Shown: positions 21,452-29,879 of the stretch, one piece after another
How positions within the stretch are numbered: position 1 is the first letter of the stretch
How the letters are laid out: every line of letters starts with the position of its first letter
Source of the DNA: Actinomycetospora termitidis
GTDB lineage: Bacteria; Actinomycetota; Actinomycetes; Mycobacteriales; Pseudonocardiaceae
Direction of reading: 5' to 3'
DNA: 64,000 nucleotides
Assembly: GCF_030286555.1 (NCBI RefSeq)
Contig: NZ_JASVWF010000001.1
Coordinates: forward strand, 1,302,001 to 1,366,000
Notes under the pieces: model-generated
Database searches by the model: none
What the model saw: only the letters and a program-made list of their open reading frames with translations
Told to the model about the DNA's origin: nothing
Made by a program: the position numbers and the translations under genes

Positions 21452-21987
21452 CCGGCATGCTCGACGACCGCCGCGACCTCGTCGCCGGCGTGCTGGGCGA
21501 CGGTGCCCTCGTCCCGACCGTCCGGGAGGCGCTCGGGGGCGTGAGCCCCGGCCTCGCGCGGGCGTTCTGCGTCGTCCCCCGGGTCCCGGGCCCGGCACCC
21601 CTGAGCGAGCTGGACGACGAGCGACTCGACCGCGAGGTGGGCGACGCCCTCGTCGACACCCTCGAGCAGGTGCAGGGGGCGGTGGGGGCGCTCACCGCCG
21701 GCGGGCGGCTCGTGCTCGTCCTCCCGCACGCCCCGCTGATGGGCCTCGCGCACGGGGCGGCGGCCTCGGCGGTCACGAACGGCGTGCTGTCGATGGCCCG
21801 CACGCTCGCGATCGAGCTGGCGCGCGACGGGATCACCGTCAACGTCCTCGCCGTCGACGCGGAGGCGCCGTCGGTCCGGGCACTCGCCGCCGAGCTCGAC
21901 GCCCTGCTGGTCGAGGGCGGCGCGGACGTCACCGGCCAGGAGATCTCCCTGACCGCCGGCACCGACCTGGGGAGGCTGCGGCCATGA
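21448..21987 (+). CDS. Degenerate short-chain dehydrogenase-like protein without catalytic residues
   Basis: 179 residues, ATG overlapping the thiolase stop. The C-terminal half reads like an SDR: VLSMARTLAIELARDGITVNVLAVD, then GADVTGQEISLTAG, the usual end of FabG-type enzymes. However, there is no N-terminal TGxxxGIG nucleotide loop, and the place of the YxxxK motif reads GAAASAVTN, with neither Tyr nor Lys. It is therefore probably not a dehydrogenase but a non-catalytic partner or structural subunit, perhaps of the intact SDR encoded immediately downstream (overlap of 4 bases). I know of no named family for it. Confidence 0.7.
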   Translation: MTGMLDDRRDLVAGVLGDGALVPTVREALGGVSPGLARAFCVVPRVPGPAPLSELDDERLDREVGDALVDTLEQVQGAVGALTAGGRLVLVLPHAPLMGLAHGAAASAVTNGVLSMARTLAIELARDGITVNVLAVDAEAPSVRALAAELDALLVEGGADVTGQEISLTAGTDLGRLRP

Positions 21988-22718
21988 GCACCCACGCACC
22001 CGTCGCGCTGGTGACCGGAGGGGCCGGCGGCATCGGCCGGGCGATCGTCGCCCGGCTCGCCGGGAGCGGTCACCGCGTCGTCGTCGCCGACCTCGACCGG
22101 CAGGCGGTGCACGACACCGCCACGGCGGTCCCCGGCGCCGTCGGCGTCGTGCTCGACGTCGCCGACCCGGAGTCGAGAACCGCGGCGATCGGGGCCTGCG
22201 CGGACCTCGGCGGCCCGCAGGTCCTCGTGAACTGCGCGGGCGTCCTGCGCGACGCCCGGGTGGCCAAGCTCGACCCCGCCGACTTCCGGCGGCTGCAGGA
22301 GGTCAACCTCCTGGGCCCGCTGGCCCTCACCCGGGTCGCGGCCCGCGAGATGGCCCACCGGGGTGGGGGAGCGGTGGTCAACCTCGCCTCGCGGGCCTGG
22401 CTGGGCACGTTCGGATCGACGGCCTACTCCACCGCGAAGGGCGGGCTGGTGGGCGCCACCCGCAGCCTCGCCATCGAGCTCGGCCCGCAGGGGATCACCG
22501 TGAACGCGGTCGCGCCGGGCTTCGTCGAGACCCCCATGACCGACGGCCTGCCCCCCGAGATCCGGCGCCGGACCCTCGACGCCATCCCCGTCGGCCGCGC
22601 CGGGCGCCCGGACGACGTCGCGGACGCCGTCGCCTACCTGGCCGGCGCCTCCTACGTCACCGGCCAGGTGCTCCCGGTCTGCGGCGGCCGCAGCGTCGCC
22701 GACCCGTACGCCGCCTGA
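21984..22718 (+). CDS. Short-chain dehydrogenase/reductase (FabG-like)
   Basis: 244 residues. Classical SDR: nucleotide loop ALVTGGAGGIGRA (about residues 8-20) followed by Asp of VVVADLD (suggesting NAD+), NCAGVL, catalytic Ser in NLASRAW, YSTAKGG (about 151-157), and PGFVETPM. Probable role: oxidation of a beta-hydroxyacyl-CoA before thiolysis, or of a ring alcohol. It lies between the degenerate SDR (ATGA overlap upstream) and the racemase gene 46 bases downstream. Confidence 0.92.
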   Translation: MSTHAPVALVTGGAGGIGRAIVARLAGSGHRVVVADLDRQAVHDTATAVPGAVGVVLDVADPESRTAAIGACADLGGPQVLVNCAGVLRDARVAKLDPADFRRLQEVNLLGPLALTRVAAREMAHRGGGAVVNLASRAWLGTFGSTAYSTAKGGLVGATRSLAIELGPQGITVNAVAPGFVETPMTDGLPPEIRRRTLDAIPVGRAGRPDDVADAVAYLAGASYVTGQVLPVCGGRSVADPYAA

Positions 22719-22764
22719 CGCCGGCCCCAGCCGGCTCTGTCCGGCCCTATCCGAAGGAGAAGTC

Positions 22765-23853
22765 ATGCCCGGACCCCTCGACGGGATCCGTGTCGTCGAG
22801 TTCGGCGGTCTCGGCCCGGCCCCGTTCGCCGCGATGGTGCTCGCCGACGCCGGCGCCGACGTGGTGCGGATCGACCGACCGGCCGGACCGGTCGACGGCG
22901 GCGCGCTGCTGCGCGGACGACCGTGGATCGGGCTCGACCTGAAGGCCGACGCCGGTCTCGCGACCGCCCGCGCCCTCGTCGACCGCGCCGACGTCCTCCT
23001 GGAGGGCTTCCGGCCGGGCGTGATGGAGCGGCTCGGTCTCGGACCGGAGCCCTGCCGCGCCGCGAACCCCGGGCTCGTCTACGGGCGCATGACCGGGTGG
23101 GGCCAGGACGGCCCCCGCGCCCACCAGGCGGGACACGACATCAACTACCTGGCCCTGACCGGCGCGCTGCGCTCGATCGCCCGACGGGGCGAGGCGCCGG
23201 TGCCGCCGCTCAACCTCGTCGGTGACTACGGAGGCGGCGGCATGCTGCTCGTGGTCGGGGTGCTCACGGCGCTGCTCGCCCGCGGCCGCGACGGACGGGG
23301 CCAGGTCGTCGACGCCGCGATGGTCGACGGCGTCAGCCTGCTCATGACCGGCGTCTGGAGCCGGGCCGCCCAGGGCCGGTGGCAGGGCGAGCCCGGGACC
23401 AACGACATCGACACCGGCGCCCCCTTCTACGACGTCTACGCGACCGCGGACGGGGAGTACATGGCCGTCGGCAGCATCGAGCCGGCGTTCTGGCGGGCGC
23501 TGCTCGAGGGGCTCGGGATCGACCCGGCCGAGGTCGGGGAGCAGTGGGACCGCGCGCGGTGGCCGCACACCAAGGAGCGGCTCGCCGCCGCCTTCGCGAC
23601 GCGGACCCGGGCCGAGTGGACGGAGCGCTTCGATCGGGTCGACGCCTGCGTCACGCCCGTCCTGCACATGGCCGAGGCCGCACGCGACGAGCACCTGACG
23701 GCGCGGGGGACCCTCGTGCCCGACGGCGACGGCCACCCCGGGCCGGCACCGGCGCCGCGCCTCGGCGGGACACCGCTGGCTGCCGTGGAGCCGGCGGACC
23801 TCGACTCTGTGCTCCGACGGTGGGACGTCGCGACGCCGGTGGGTGCCGCGTGA
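22765..23853 (+). CDS. Alpha-methylacyl-CoA racemase (family III CoA-transferase fold)
   Basis: 362 residues. Very close in pattern to mycobacterial MCR: QAGHDINYLALTGAL carries H124 and PPLNLVGDYGGGGM carries D154, matching the catalytic His/Asp pair of MCR (H126/D156); VGSIEPAFW fits the third catalytic segment. It interconverts 2R and 2S 2-methylacyl-CoA so that the acyl-CoA dehydrogenase can act. Its presence says the substrate has an alpha-methyl-branched chain, as in isoprenoid or sterol side chains. ATG follows GAAGGAGAAGTC. Confidence 0.9.
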   Translation: MPGPLDGIRVVEFGGLGPAPFAAMVLADAGADVVRIDRPAGPVDGGALLRGRPWIGLDLKADAGLATARALVDRADVLLEGFRPGVMERLGLGPEPCRAANPGLVYGRMTGWGQDGPRAHQAGHDINYLALTGALRSIARRGEAPVPPLNLVGDYGGGGMLLVVGVLTALLARGRDGRGQVVDAAMVDGVSLLMTGVWSRAAQGRWQGEPGTNDIDTGAPFYDVYATADGEYMAVGSIEPAFWRALLEGLGIDPAEVGEQWDRARWPHTKERLAAAFATRTRAEWTERFDRVDACVTPVLHMAEAARDEHLTARGTLVPDGDGHPGPAPAPRLGGTPLAAVEPADLDSVLRRWDVATPVGAA

Positions 23854-23915
23854 CCGCCGACCGGACGCCGACGATGCTGATACGTTATCCGGATCGTGGC
23901 GGGCGGGAGGCGGAC

Positions 23916-24590
23916 GTGACGGGACGCCGGCGCGACCGACCGGTGATCCAGCGGCGGCGCAGCGGGCTCGAGGTCGCGGAGTACATCCGCAGCATGATCT
24001 TCGACGGCACCCTGGCCGGCGGTCAGCGCGTCCCCCAGGACACGATCGCCGCGGACCTGGGGGTGAGCCGCCTCCCGGTGCGGGAGGCCCTCATCGCCCT
24101 CGAGGACGACGGGCTGGTGGCCTCCGAGCCGCACCGCGGCACCTACGTGGTCCCGATCCGCGCCGAGGACATCGAGGACCACTACCGCATCTACGGCATG
24201 GCCCAGGGCCTGGCCGCGGCCGGCGCCGCGCGGCGCATCACCGCCCCGGTCCTCGAGCGACTGGACGACCTGCACGCGCAGATGGTCGCCAGCGAGGACC
24301 ACGAGCTCCTGCACGACCTGAACTGGGAGTTCCACTCCCTGATCAACCACACCGGGGCGAGCCGGCGCACCCTCTCGGTCCTGCGCCACCTCTCACGGAA
24401 CCTGCCCCGCGAGGTCTACAGCCTGCCCGCGGCCGCGAGCCGCCAGGCCAACGAGGAGCACGCCGCGATCGTCGCGGCCCTGCGCGCCGGGGACGCGCGC
24501 GAGGCGGACCGGGCCAATCGCGAGCACATGCAGCACGAGGGCGACCAGGTCGTGGCCGCGCTCAAGCGCTCCGGCGTCCTCAGCGACTGA
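23916..24590 (+). CDS. GntR family regulator, FadR (FCD) subfamily
   Basis: 224 residues from GTG 23916, chosen for GGGAGG upstream; a GTG at 23850 overlapping the racemase stop is an alternative, and a -10-like TACGTT at about 23881 hints at an internal promoter. The N-terminal winged HTH is VAEYIRSMIFDGTLAGGQRV...LGVSRLPVREALIALEDDGLV, followed by a helical FCD ligand domain with His residues (EFHSLINHTG; EEHAAIVAALRAGD) that bind metal plus carboxylate in this family. Probable local regulator of the divergent operons. Confidence 0.88.
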   Translation: MTGRRRDRPVIQRRRSGLEVAEYIRSMIFDGTLAGGQRVPQDTIAADLGVSRLPVREALIALEDDGLVASEPHRGTYVVPIRAEDIEDHYRIYGMAQGLAAAGAARRITAPVLERLDDLHAQMVASEDHELLHDLNWEFHSLINHTGASRRTLSVLRHLSRNLPREVYSLPAAASRQANEEHAAIVAALRAGDAREADRANREHMQHEGDQVVAALKRSGVLSD

Positions 24591-24629
24591 CCGGCGCCTC
24601 CGCGCGCCGCCCGAACCCGAGGAAGATCC

Positions 24630-26189
24630 ATGATGACGCACGCCCGGCCGCCGGTGGTCGACACCGCGGCCCCCCACGCGACGCTCGTCGCCGCCCTCGA
24701 CGCGGCTCCCGCCCACGACGAGGCCGTGGTCGGCGGGGAGGGCCGGCTCACCTACGGCGAACTGCGGGACCGGACCGCGCAGCTCGCGGCCGACCTCCTC
24801 CGGCGCGGCCTGCACCGGGGGGACCGCGTGGCGGTCCTGCTCCCCAACGGGGTGCGGTGGATCGTCGCCGCGCTCGCCGCCCACCGCGCCGGGCTGACGG
24901 TCGTCCCCCTCAACACCTGGTACCGCGCGGCCGAGCTCGAGCACGTGATCGAGGAGGCCGCGGTGTCGCTCGTCGTCACCGACCACGCCGTGTTCGGCCG
25001 GGACACCGTCGCGGAGCTGCGCGGCGCGGGCTTCCCCGTTCCCGGCCAGGACGTGCTGGTCTGGGCAGCAGAGGACCCACTCCCGGACGGCCTGCCGGGG
25101 GACGGGCCGACGGCCGACCTCTCCGGCCCGGAGCCCGGGGACCTGGCCTGGATCCTCTTCACCAGCGGCAGCACGGCCCGCCCCAAGCCGGTACCGCTCG
25201 AGCACGGCACGCTGATGGCGAACACCCGGGAGATCGCCCGCCGTCAGCACCTGCGCCGCGGCGACCGGCTCTGGCTCGGCGCCCCGCTGTTCTTCGGCTA
25301 CGGGTGCTCGAACGCCCTGCCCGTCGCCCTCGGCGTCGGGGCCACCCTGTGTCTCGAGCCGCGCATCGACGGCGAGGAGTCCCTGGCGTTCATCGCCCGG
25401 GAGCGCTGCACGGTCTACTACGGCTTCGGAGCCGCCACCCGGGTGCTGCTCGCCGCCCCCTCGTTCGGCGAGCACGACCTCTCCTCGTTGCGCACCGGGA
25501 CGACGGGCTTCAGCGCCGAGGAGAAACGCCTGGTCATCGACGAGCTCGGCGTCGCCGAGGTGTGCAGCGTCTACGGCCTCTCCGAGGCGTACGGACACTC
25601 GGCCATGTCCGACGCGCACGATCCGCGCGAGGTCCGGCTGCAGACCAGCGGGACCGCCCTCCCGACCCAGGAGCTCCGCGTCTGCGACGAGGCCGGGACC
25701 CCGCTGGCCGCCGGTGCGACCGGCGAGATCGAGGTCCGCGGCGCCGTCATCGGCGGCTACCTCGACCGCCCCGACCTCGACGACGGTGTGTTCCGGCCCG
25801 GCGGCTGGATGCGGACCGGCGACCTCGGCGTGCTGGACGACGACGGCCGCCTCGCGGTGGTCGGCCGGCGCAAGGAGATGCTCAAGGTGAAGGGCATCAA
25901 CATCGCGCCGCTGGAGGTCGAGGACCTGCTCGTCGGCCACCCCGACGTGAGCGAGGCGTACGTGGTCGGGCTGCCGGACGCGGCGGGCGACGAGGTCATG
26001 GTGGCGGCGGTGATCGCCTCCCGGGACGTGCCCGACCTCCCGGACGCCCTGGTCGCGTGGATCCGCGGCCGGGCGGCCAGCTACAAGGTCCCGTCCCGCA
26101 TCGTGCTGCTCGCGACCGGGGACGTCCCGCTGACCAGCACCGGCAAGGTCAGCAAGAAGCTCCTGCGCGAGCAGCTGGGGGGTGCGTGA
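24630..26189 (+). CDS. AMP-forming acyl-CoA synthetase
   Basis: 519 residues. ANL superfamily ligase activating a carboxylic acid to its CoA ester. P-loop region LFTSGSTARPKPVPLEH (about 172-188): the usual TG-x-PKG is replaced by TARPKP, an uncommon variant. Other motifs: VYGLSEAYGHS (A5), MRTGDLGVLDDDGRLAVVGRRKEMLKVKG (A7-A8), and the catalytic Lys segment STGKVSKKLL (A10). The acid is likely produced by the cluster's alcohol dehydrogenase or imported by the MHS carrier. The stop shares one base with the next start (TGATG). Confidence 0.9.
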   Translation: MMTHARPPVVDTAAPHATLVAALDAAPAHDEAVVGGEGRLTYGELRDRTAQLAADLLRRGLHRGDRVAVLLPNGVRWIVAALAAHRAGLTVVPLNTWYRAAELEHVIEEAAVSLVVTDHAVFGRDTVAELRGAGFPVPGQDVLVWAAEDPLPDGLPGDGPTADLSGPEPGDLAWILFTSGSTARPKPVPLEHGTLMANTREIARRQHLRRGDRLWLGAPLFFGYGCSNALPVALGVGATLCLEPRIDGEESLAFIARERCTVYYGFGAATRVLLAAPSFGEHDLSSLRTGTTGFSAEEKRLVIDELGVAEVCSVYGLSEAYGHSAMSDAHDPREVRLQTSGTALPTQELRVCDEAGTPLAAGATGEIEVRGAVIGGYLDRPDLDDGVFRPGGWMRTGDLGVLDDDGRLAVVGRRKEMLKVKGINIAPLEVEDLLVGHPDVSEAYVVGLPDAAGDEVMVAAVIASRDVPDLPDALVAWIRGRAASYKVPSRIVLLATGDVPLTSTGKVSKKLLREQLGGA

Positions 26190-27007
26190 TGACGGTCCAC
26201 ACCCTCGCCGAGGGCATCGGCTTCACGGAGGGCCCCCTGGTCACCCGCGACGGGCGGCTGTTCGTGGTGTCGCTCTCCCGGGGACTCGTCGTCGAGATCG
26301 ACCCCGACGGCGGCGTGCTCACCGAGACCGAGACCGGGGGCGGCCCGAACGGGCTCGCCGAGGACGCGGACGGCCGGATCTGGGTCGCGCAGAACGGCGG
26401 CGCGGTCCGCCCGAGCCGCTCGGAGCGCCCCACCCGGCCGGGCCTGCAACGCCTCGACGGACCCACCGTCGTCGACGTCCCGATCCCCGGGACCAGGGCC
26501 CCGAACGACCTCGTCGCCGGCCCGGACGGCCGCCTCTGGTTCACCGACCCCGGACCGCCGGGCGACACCGGGCATGGACGGGTGCTCGCGCACGACCCCG
26601 TGGGCGGCACCACGGAGACGTTGCTGGACGAGCAGGACTTCCCGAACGGGCTCGTCTTCGACGCCACCACGGACACCCTGCACCTGGCTCACACAGACAC
26701 CGGGCTCATCACCGCCCACCACTGGGACGGCGCTCGCCTGCGCCCGACGGGCACGTCGGTGGCGCTCCCCGAGGTCGGACCGGACGGGCTCGCCCTGGAC
26801 GCCCGGGGGCTGCTCTACGCCGCGGCTCCCGCCGCCAACGCCGTGTTCGTGCTCTCCGTCGACGGGCACCTGCACCGTCGGATCGACTTCGACGGGCCCA
26901 CCTTCCCGACGAACCTGTGTCTGGCCGGCCCCCGTCACGACCGGCTGGTGGTCACGGCGGCCAAGGGCGGCCGGGTGCTGGCGCTCCCGGTCGACCCGGC
27001 CGGGTGA
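26189..27007 (+). CDS. SMP-30/gluconolactonase-like beta-propeller hydrolase
   Basis: 272 residues, ATG overlapping the ligase stop by one base. The beta-propeller pattern repeats G-P-D/A-x-GLA: FTEGPLVTRDGRLFVV (Glu ligand), GGGPNGLAEDADGRIWVA, APNDLVAGPDGRLWFTDP (Asn/Asp ligands), DFPNGLVFD, VGPDGLALDARGLLYAA. Metal ligands typical of calcium-dependent lactonases (Glu, Asn, Asp) are present. It may open a lactone intermediate of the pathway; the exact substrate is unknown. Confidence 0.85.
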   Translation: MTVHTLAEGIGFTEGPLVTRDGRLFVVSLSRGLVVEIDPDGGVLTETETGGGPNGLAEDADGRIWVAQNGGAVRPSRSERPTRPGLQRLDGPTVVDVPIPGTRAPNDLVAGPDGRLWFTDPGPPGDTGHGRVLAHDPVGGTTETLLDEQDFPNGLVFDATTDTLHLAHTDTGLITAHHWDGARLRPTGTSVALPEVGPDGLALDARGLLYAAAPAANAVFVLSVDGHLHRRIDFDGPTFPTNLCLAGPRHDRLVVTAAKGGRVLALPVDPAG

Positions 27008-27894
27008 GGGCGGCGCCGGCCAGCCACGCGGTCGGAGAGCACCAACCGGGACGGCGGGTCGCGTCCAGCGCGGACCTGGACTGGGCGGCGCCCCTGGTGC
27101 AGGTCGTCGACCAGCCCGCGGCCGCGGCGGAGTTCGAGACGACCCCGACCCCCGACCTCGGTGTCGTCATGGTGCTGCGGGGCACGTTCCGGCTCGAGTC
27201 GCGGACCCGGGGGCGGTGGCGGTCGGCGCGGTACCGCCCGGGCGTCGTCGGGGTCACCGCGCCGGACCGTCGGGACGTCCTGCGCTGGCGGGACTCCGAG
27301 GGTGGGCCACGGACCACGCTCCACGTGCACGTGCCCGTCGAGCTGCTCGAGGAGATCCGCGAGGGGCTTCCCCGGCGCGCGAGCACACGCCCGGTCGCCG
27401 ACCTCGACGTGCTGGCTCTGGTCGACCCGGTCGTCTCGGCCACGCTCGGGACGCTGGACACCGCGCTGCGACGCGGTGCCGGGTCGGTGGTGGCCGAGTC
27501 GCTCGCCCAGGCGCTCGGGGCCCAGCTGCTGCTCGGGTCGTCGGGCGACGCGCGCGACGTCGGCCCTCCGGGCCGTTTGTCGGCGAGGACGCTCGGGCGC
27601 GTGGTGGACCACCTGCACGCGCACCTCGGCGAGCGGGTGACGCTGGACGACATGGCGCGGCAGGCGAACCTGAGCCGGTTCCACTTCCTGCGCCTGTTCG
27701 CGGCGACGACCGGGACGACGCCTCATCGCTATCTGACGGACCTGCGCATGGAGCGGGCGGCCGAGATGCTCCGCTCCGGCCGGTACGGCGTCGCGGCCGT
27801 CGCGGCGAGCTGCGGCTACGCGAGCACCAGCCGGTTCACCGCCGTCTTCCGGGAGCGGTACGGCTGCACACCCGGGACGTTCGCGGGCTCCTGA
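27004..27894 (+). CDS. AraC family transcriptional regulator
   Basis: 296 residues from GTG 27004, which overlaps the previous stop (GTGA). The N-terminal AraC-binding-like region (about 20-150) has no recognised ligand motif. The C-terminal double HTH is clear: LGERVTLDDMARQANLSRFHFLRLFAATTG and RYLTDLRMERAAEMLRSGRYGVAAVAASCGYASTSRFTAVFRERYG. It is the last gene of the catabolic operon and so would be produced along with it, suggesting positive feedback. It ends 8 bases from the convergent antiporter gene. Confidence 0.87.
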   Translation: MRAAPASHAVGEHQPGRRVASSADLDWAAPLVQVVDQPAAAAEFETTPTPDLGVVMVLRGTFRLESRTRGRWRSARYRPGVVGVTAPDRRDVLRWRDSEGGPRTTLHVHVPVELLEEIREGLPRRASTRPVADLDVLALVDPVVSATLGTLDTALRRGAGSVVAESLAQALGAQLLLGSSGDARDVGPPGRLSARTLGRVVDHLHAHLGERVTLDDMARQANLSRFHFLRLFAATTGTTPHRYLTDLRMERAAEMLRSGRYGVAAVAASCGYASTSRFTAVFRERYGCTPGTFAGS

Positions 27895-27902
27895 CCGGGC
27901 GC

Positions 27903-29468
27903 TCAGCCCGGGTCGGTCCCGCCCCGCAGCGCCAGCTCCTCGACGTCGAGCTCGCTCTGGACACGGAGCAGGACCTGGTCGTCGATCACGGCGGCGTCGC
28001 GCAACCGGAGCAGGGTGCGTCGTCGCGCCCGGACCAGGGCGAGCCGCAGGTCGTGCTCGCCGTCGGCACCGACCGGCACCGGCGGGGGCCGGCGCCTGCG
28101 CTCCTCCTCGGCGCGCAGGCGGGTCACGACGTCCTCGGGGACCCCGCGCTCCTCGGCGAGCCGGGGCAGGTCGGCCAGCGCCGCATCCGCCATGCGCTCG
28201 TACGCCAGCGCGATCTCGTCGTCGACCGCGGTGTCCGGGTCGTACCGGGCGGCGCGGACGACGGCGGGGAGGGTCAGGCCCTGTCCCACCAGGGTCACGA
28301 GGATGACGCCGAAGGTGACCACGAGCAGCAGGTCGCGGTGCGGGAACGGGGCTCCGTCGACCGTCGTGAGCGGCACGGCGAGGGCGATCGCGAGCGACAC
28401 CGCGCCGCGGAACCCCGCCCACGCGAGGGGGAGGCGTTGCCGCGCTCCGATCCTCCGGCCGCGCTGGGCCGGTCGGCGGTCGAGCGCGCGCACCAGGTAC
28501 GGGACGACGTTCATCCACACCAGCCGCGTCACCACGACCACGGCCGCCACGAGCGCGGCCGCCGCCAGGGCGAACCCCGGGGTGGCGGACACCGTGGCGA
28601 GCGCCGCCGGGAGCTGCAGCCCGATGAGCAGGAACAGCGTGGCGTTGAGGAGGAAGGTGACGATCTGCCAGAAGGCGTGGGCCTGCAGCCGGGTGTCCGC
28701 GCCGATGGACCGCGGGCCGAGCCGGCTGAGGGCCAGGCCACAGACGACGACGGCGAGGACCCCGGACGCGTGGACCTCCTCGGCGAGCAGGAAGGCCGCG
28801 AACGGGGTGAGCACGCTGACCACGTTCTCGGTGAGCGCGTCGGTCGCCACGCGCCGCGCGAGCATGGCGAGCCGGGCCAGGAGCACGCCGATCGCGATCC
28901 CGCCGAGGTAGGAGAGCGCGAAGTCCCCGAGCACGTTCGGCGTGGAGAACGGCTCCGCGCCGCTCGCGACGGCCACGGCCGCCGCGAAGAGCACGAACGC
29001 CGTCCCGTCGTTGACCAGGCTCTCCGCCCGCAGCATCGTCAGCTGCCGACGAGGCAGGTGGACCCCGACCGCGGCGACCGCGGTCGCGTCGGTCGGGGCG
29101 ACGATCGCGCCGAGGACGAAGCCGACCGGCCAGCTCAGCCCGAGCACCACGTGCGCCGCGGCCGCCACGGTGCCCGCGGTCGCGAGCACCAGGAAGATTG
29201 ACGAGAGCACGACCGACCGCAGGTCGGCGCGGATGGCCTGCAGGGACGTGGTCAGCGACTCCCAGTACAGCAGCGCCGGGAGGAAGAGCAGGACGACGAG
29301 CTCGGGCGGGACGCGGAGTGCCGCCGTTGCCGGGACGGCAGCGAGAGCGGCGCCGGCCACGAGCAGGAGGATCGGTCCGTTGATGCCGGTGCGCCGGGCG
29401 ACGACCTGCGCGACCAGGATGGCGACGCCGAAGAGCACCAGGACGGTGAGCCCCGCCGGGTCGTACAC
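27903..29468 (-). CDS. CPA1-type Na+/H+ antiporter
   Basis: 521 residues, GTG start after GGGGAGGGC. About 12 membrane segments occupy residues 1-420; VGFVLGAIVAPTDATAVAAVG holds the conserved Asp-Ala-Thr-Ala motif, ESLVNDGTAFVLF the Asn-Asp pair and WAGFRGAVSLAIALAVP the GAVSLA motif. A cytosolic tail of about 100 residues is charged and helical. It exchanges cytosolic Na+ (or K+) for H+, or the reverse, in pH and salt homeostasis. It is transcribed away from terC, sharing a 411-base intergenic region. Confidence 0.92.
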   Translation of the reverse strand: MYDPAGLTVLVLFGVAILVAQVVARRTGINGPILLLVAGAALAAVPATAALRVPPELVVLLFLPALLYWESLTTSLQAIRADLRSVVLSSIFLVLATAGTVAAAAHVVLGLSWPVGFVLGAIVAPTDATAVAAVGVHLPRRQLTMLRAESLVNDGTAFVLFAAAVAVASGAEPFSTPNVLGDFALSYLGGIAIGVLLARLAMLARRVATDALTENVVSVLTPFAAFLLAEEVHASGVLAVVVCGLALSRLGPRSIGADTRLQAHAFWQIVTFLLNATLFLLIGLQLPAALATVSATPGFALAAAALVAAVVVVTRLVWMNVVPYLVRALDRRPAQRGRRIGARQRLPLAWAGFRGAVSLAIALAVPLTTVDGAPFPHRDLLLVVTFGVILVTLVGQGLTLPAVVRAARYDPDTAVDDEIALAYERMADAALADLPRLAEERGVPEDVVTRLRAEEERRRRPPPVPVGADGEHDLRLALVRARRRTLLRLRDAAVIDDQVLLRVQSELDVEELALRGGTDPG

Positions 29469-29728
29469 GCGTGCCCTCCCCGGAGTCGTCCCGGGCGGAC
29501 CCTAGGACGGCGGGGACGGGCACGGACCTCCCGATCGTGCTCAGCAGGTGCTCGCTGTTGCTGCGTCGTCCCACGACGACGACGCCCGCGGGAACCTCGA
29601 CGACGTGGTGCGCAGGCGCGACCGCAATGACCACTACGCCGTGTACGTCCTCAACGCTGACCGCGCCCCGCCCGCACGCGACAGTGTTGCCGTCCCGATC
29701 GGCGGCCGATGCCGCCCGGGCTGCCAGA
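29469..29728. promoter_or_regulatory. Antiporter/terC intergenic region (part before riboswitch)
   Basis: About 260 bases with no plausible gene and no confident promoter box. It must hold the promoters for the antiporter (minus) and for terC (plus), since the riboswitch begins at 29729. Confidence 0.4.
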
Positions 29729-29879
29729 CGGAGGGGAGTATCCCCGGAACGCCTGCGAGCGCCTCGTCAGCACGACAGCCGGAAGATGTCCGGGGTGCTC
29801 GGTACCGCCCACGTCCGCGGCGGTGGCGGGAGAGACCTCCGGTGTGTGCGCCGAACGCTCGTCACCGGAGGAGAATCCG
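29729..29879 (+). ncRNA. yybP-ykoY manganese riboswitch with Shine-Dalgarno sequestration
   Basis: P1 5' strand CGGAGG (29729-29734) runs into the diagnostic GGGGAGTA; the middle has the conserved CGTCAGCACGAC loop segment (about 29760-29771); the 3' end has GAGACCTCCG (29832-29841), whose CCTCCG closes P1. These are the conserved elements of the Mn2+-sensing yybP-ykoY class, which controls alx/terC and mntP genes. The expression platform is visible: CCTCCGGTG (29836-29844) is exactly complementary to CACCGGAGG (29863-29871), which contains the terC Shine-Dalgarno. With Mn2+ bound, P1 holds CCTCC and frees the ribosome site; without it the site is masked. Confidence 0.9.

Noticed and set aside
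26935-29634. Long minus-strand open frame across the AraC gene and antiporter
   Set aside because: Out of frame with both recognised genes and of random-like composition.
29709-29879. N-terminal extension of TerC
   Set aside because: The frame is open, but the sequence is the riboswitch; the Shine-Dalgarno at 29867-29873 fixes the TTG start at 29880.
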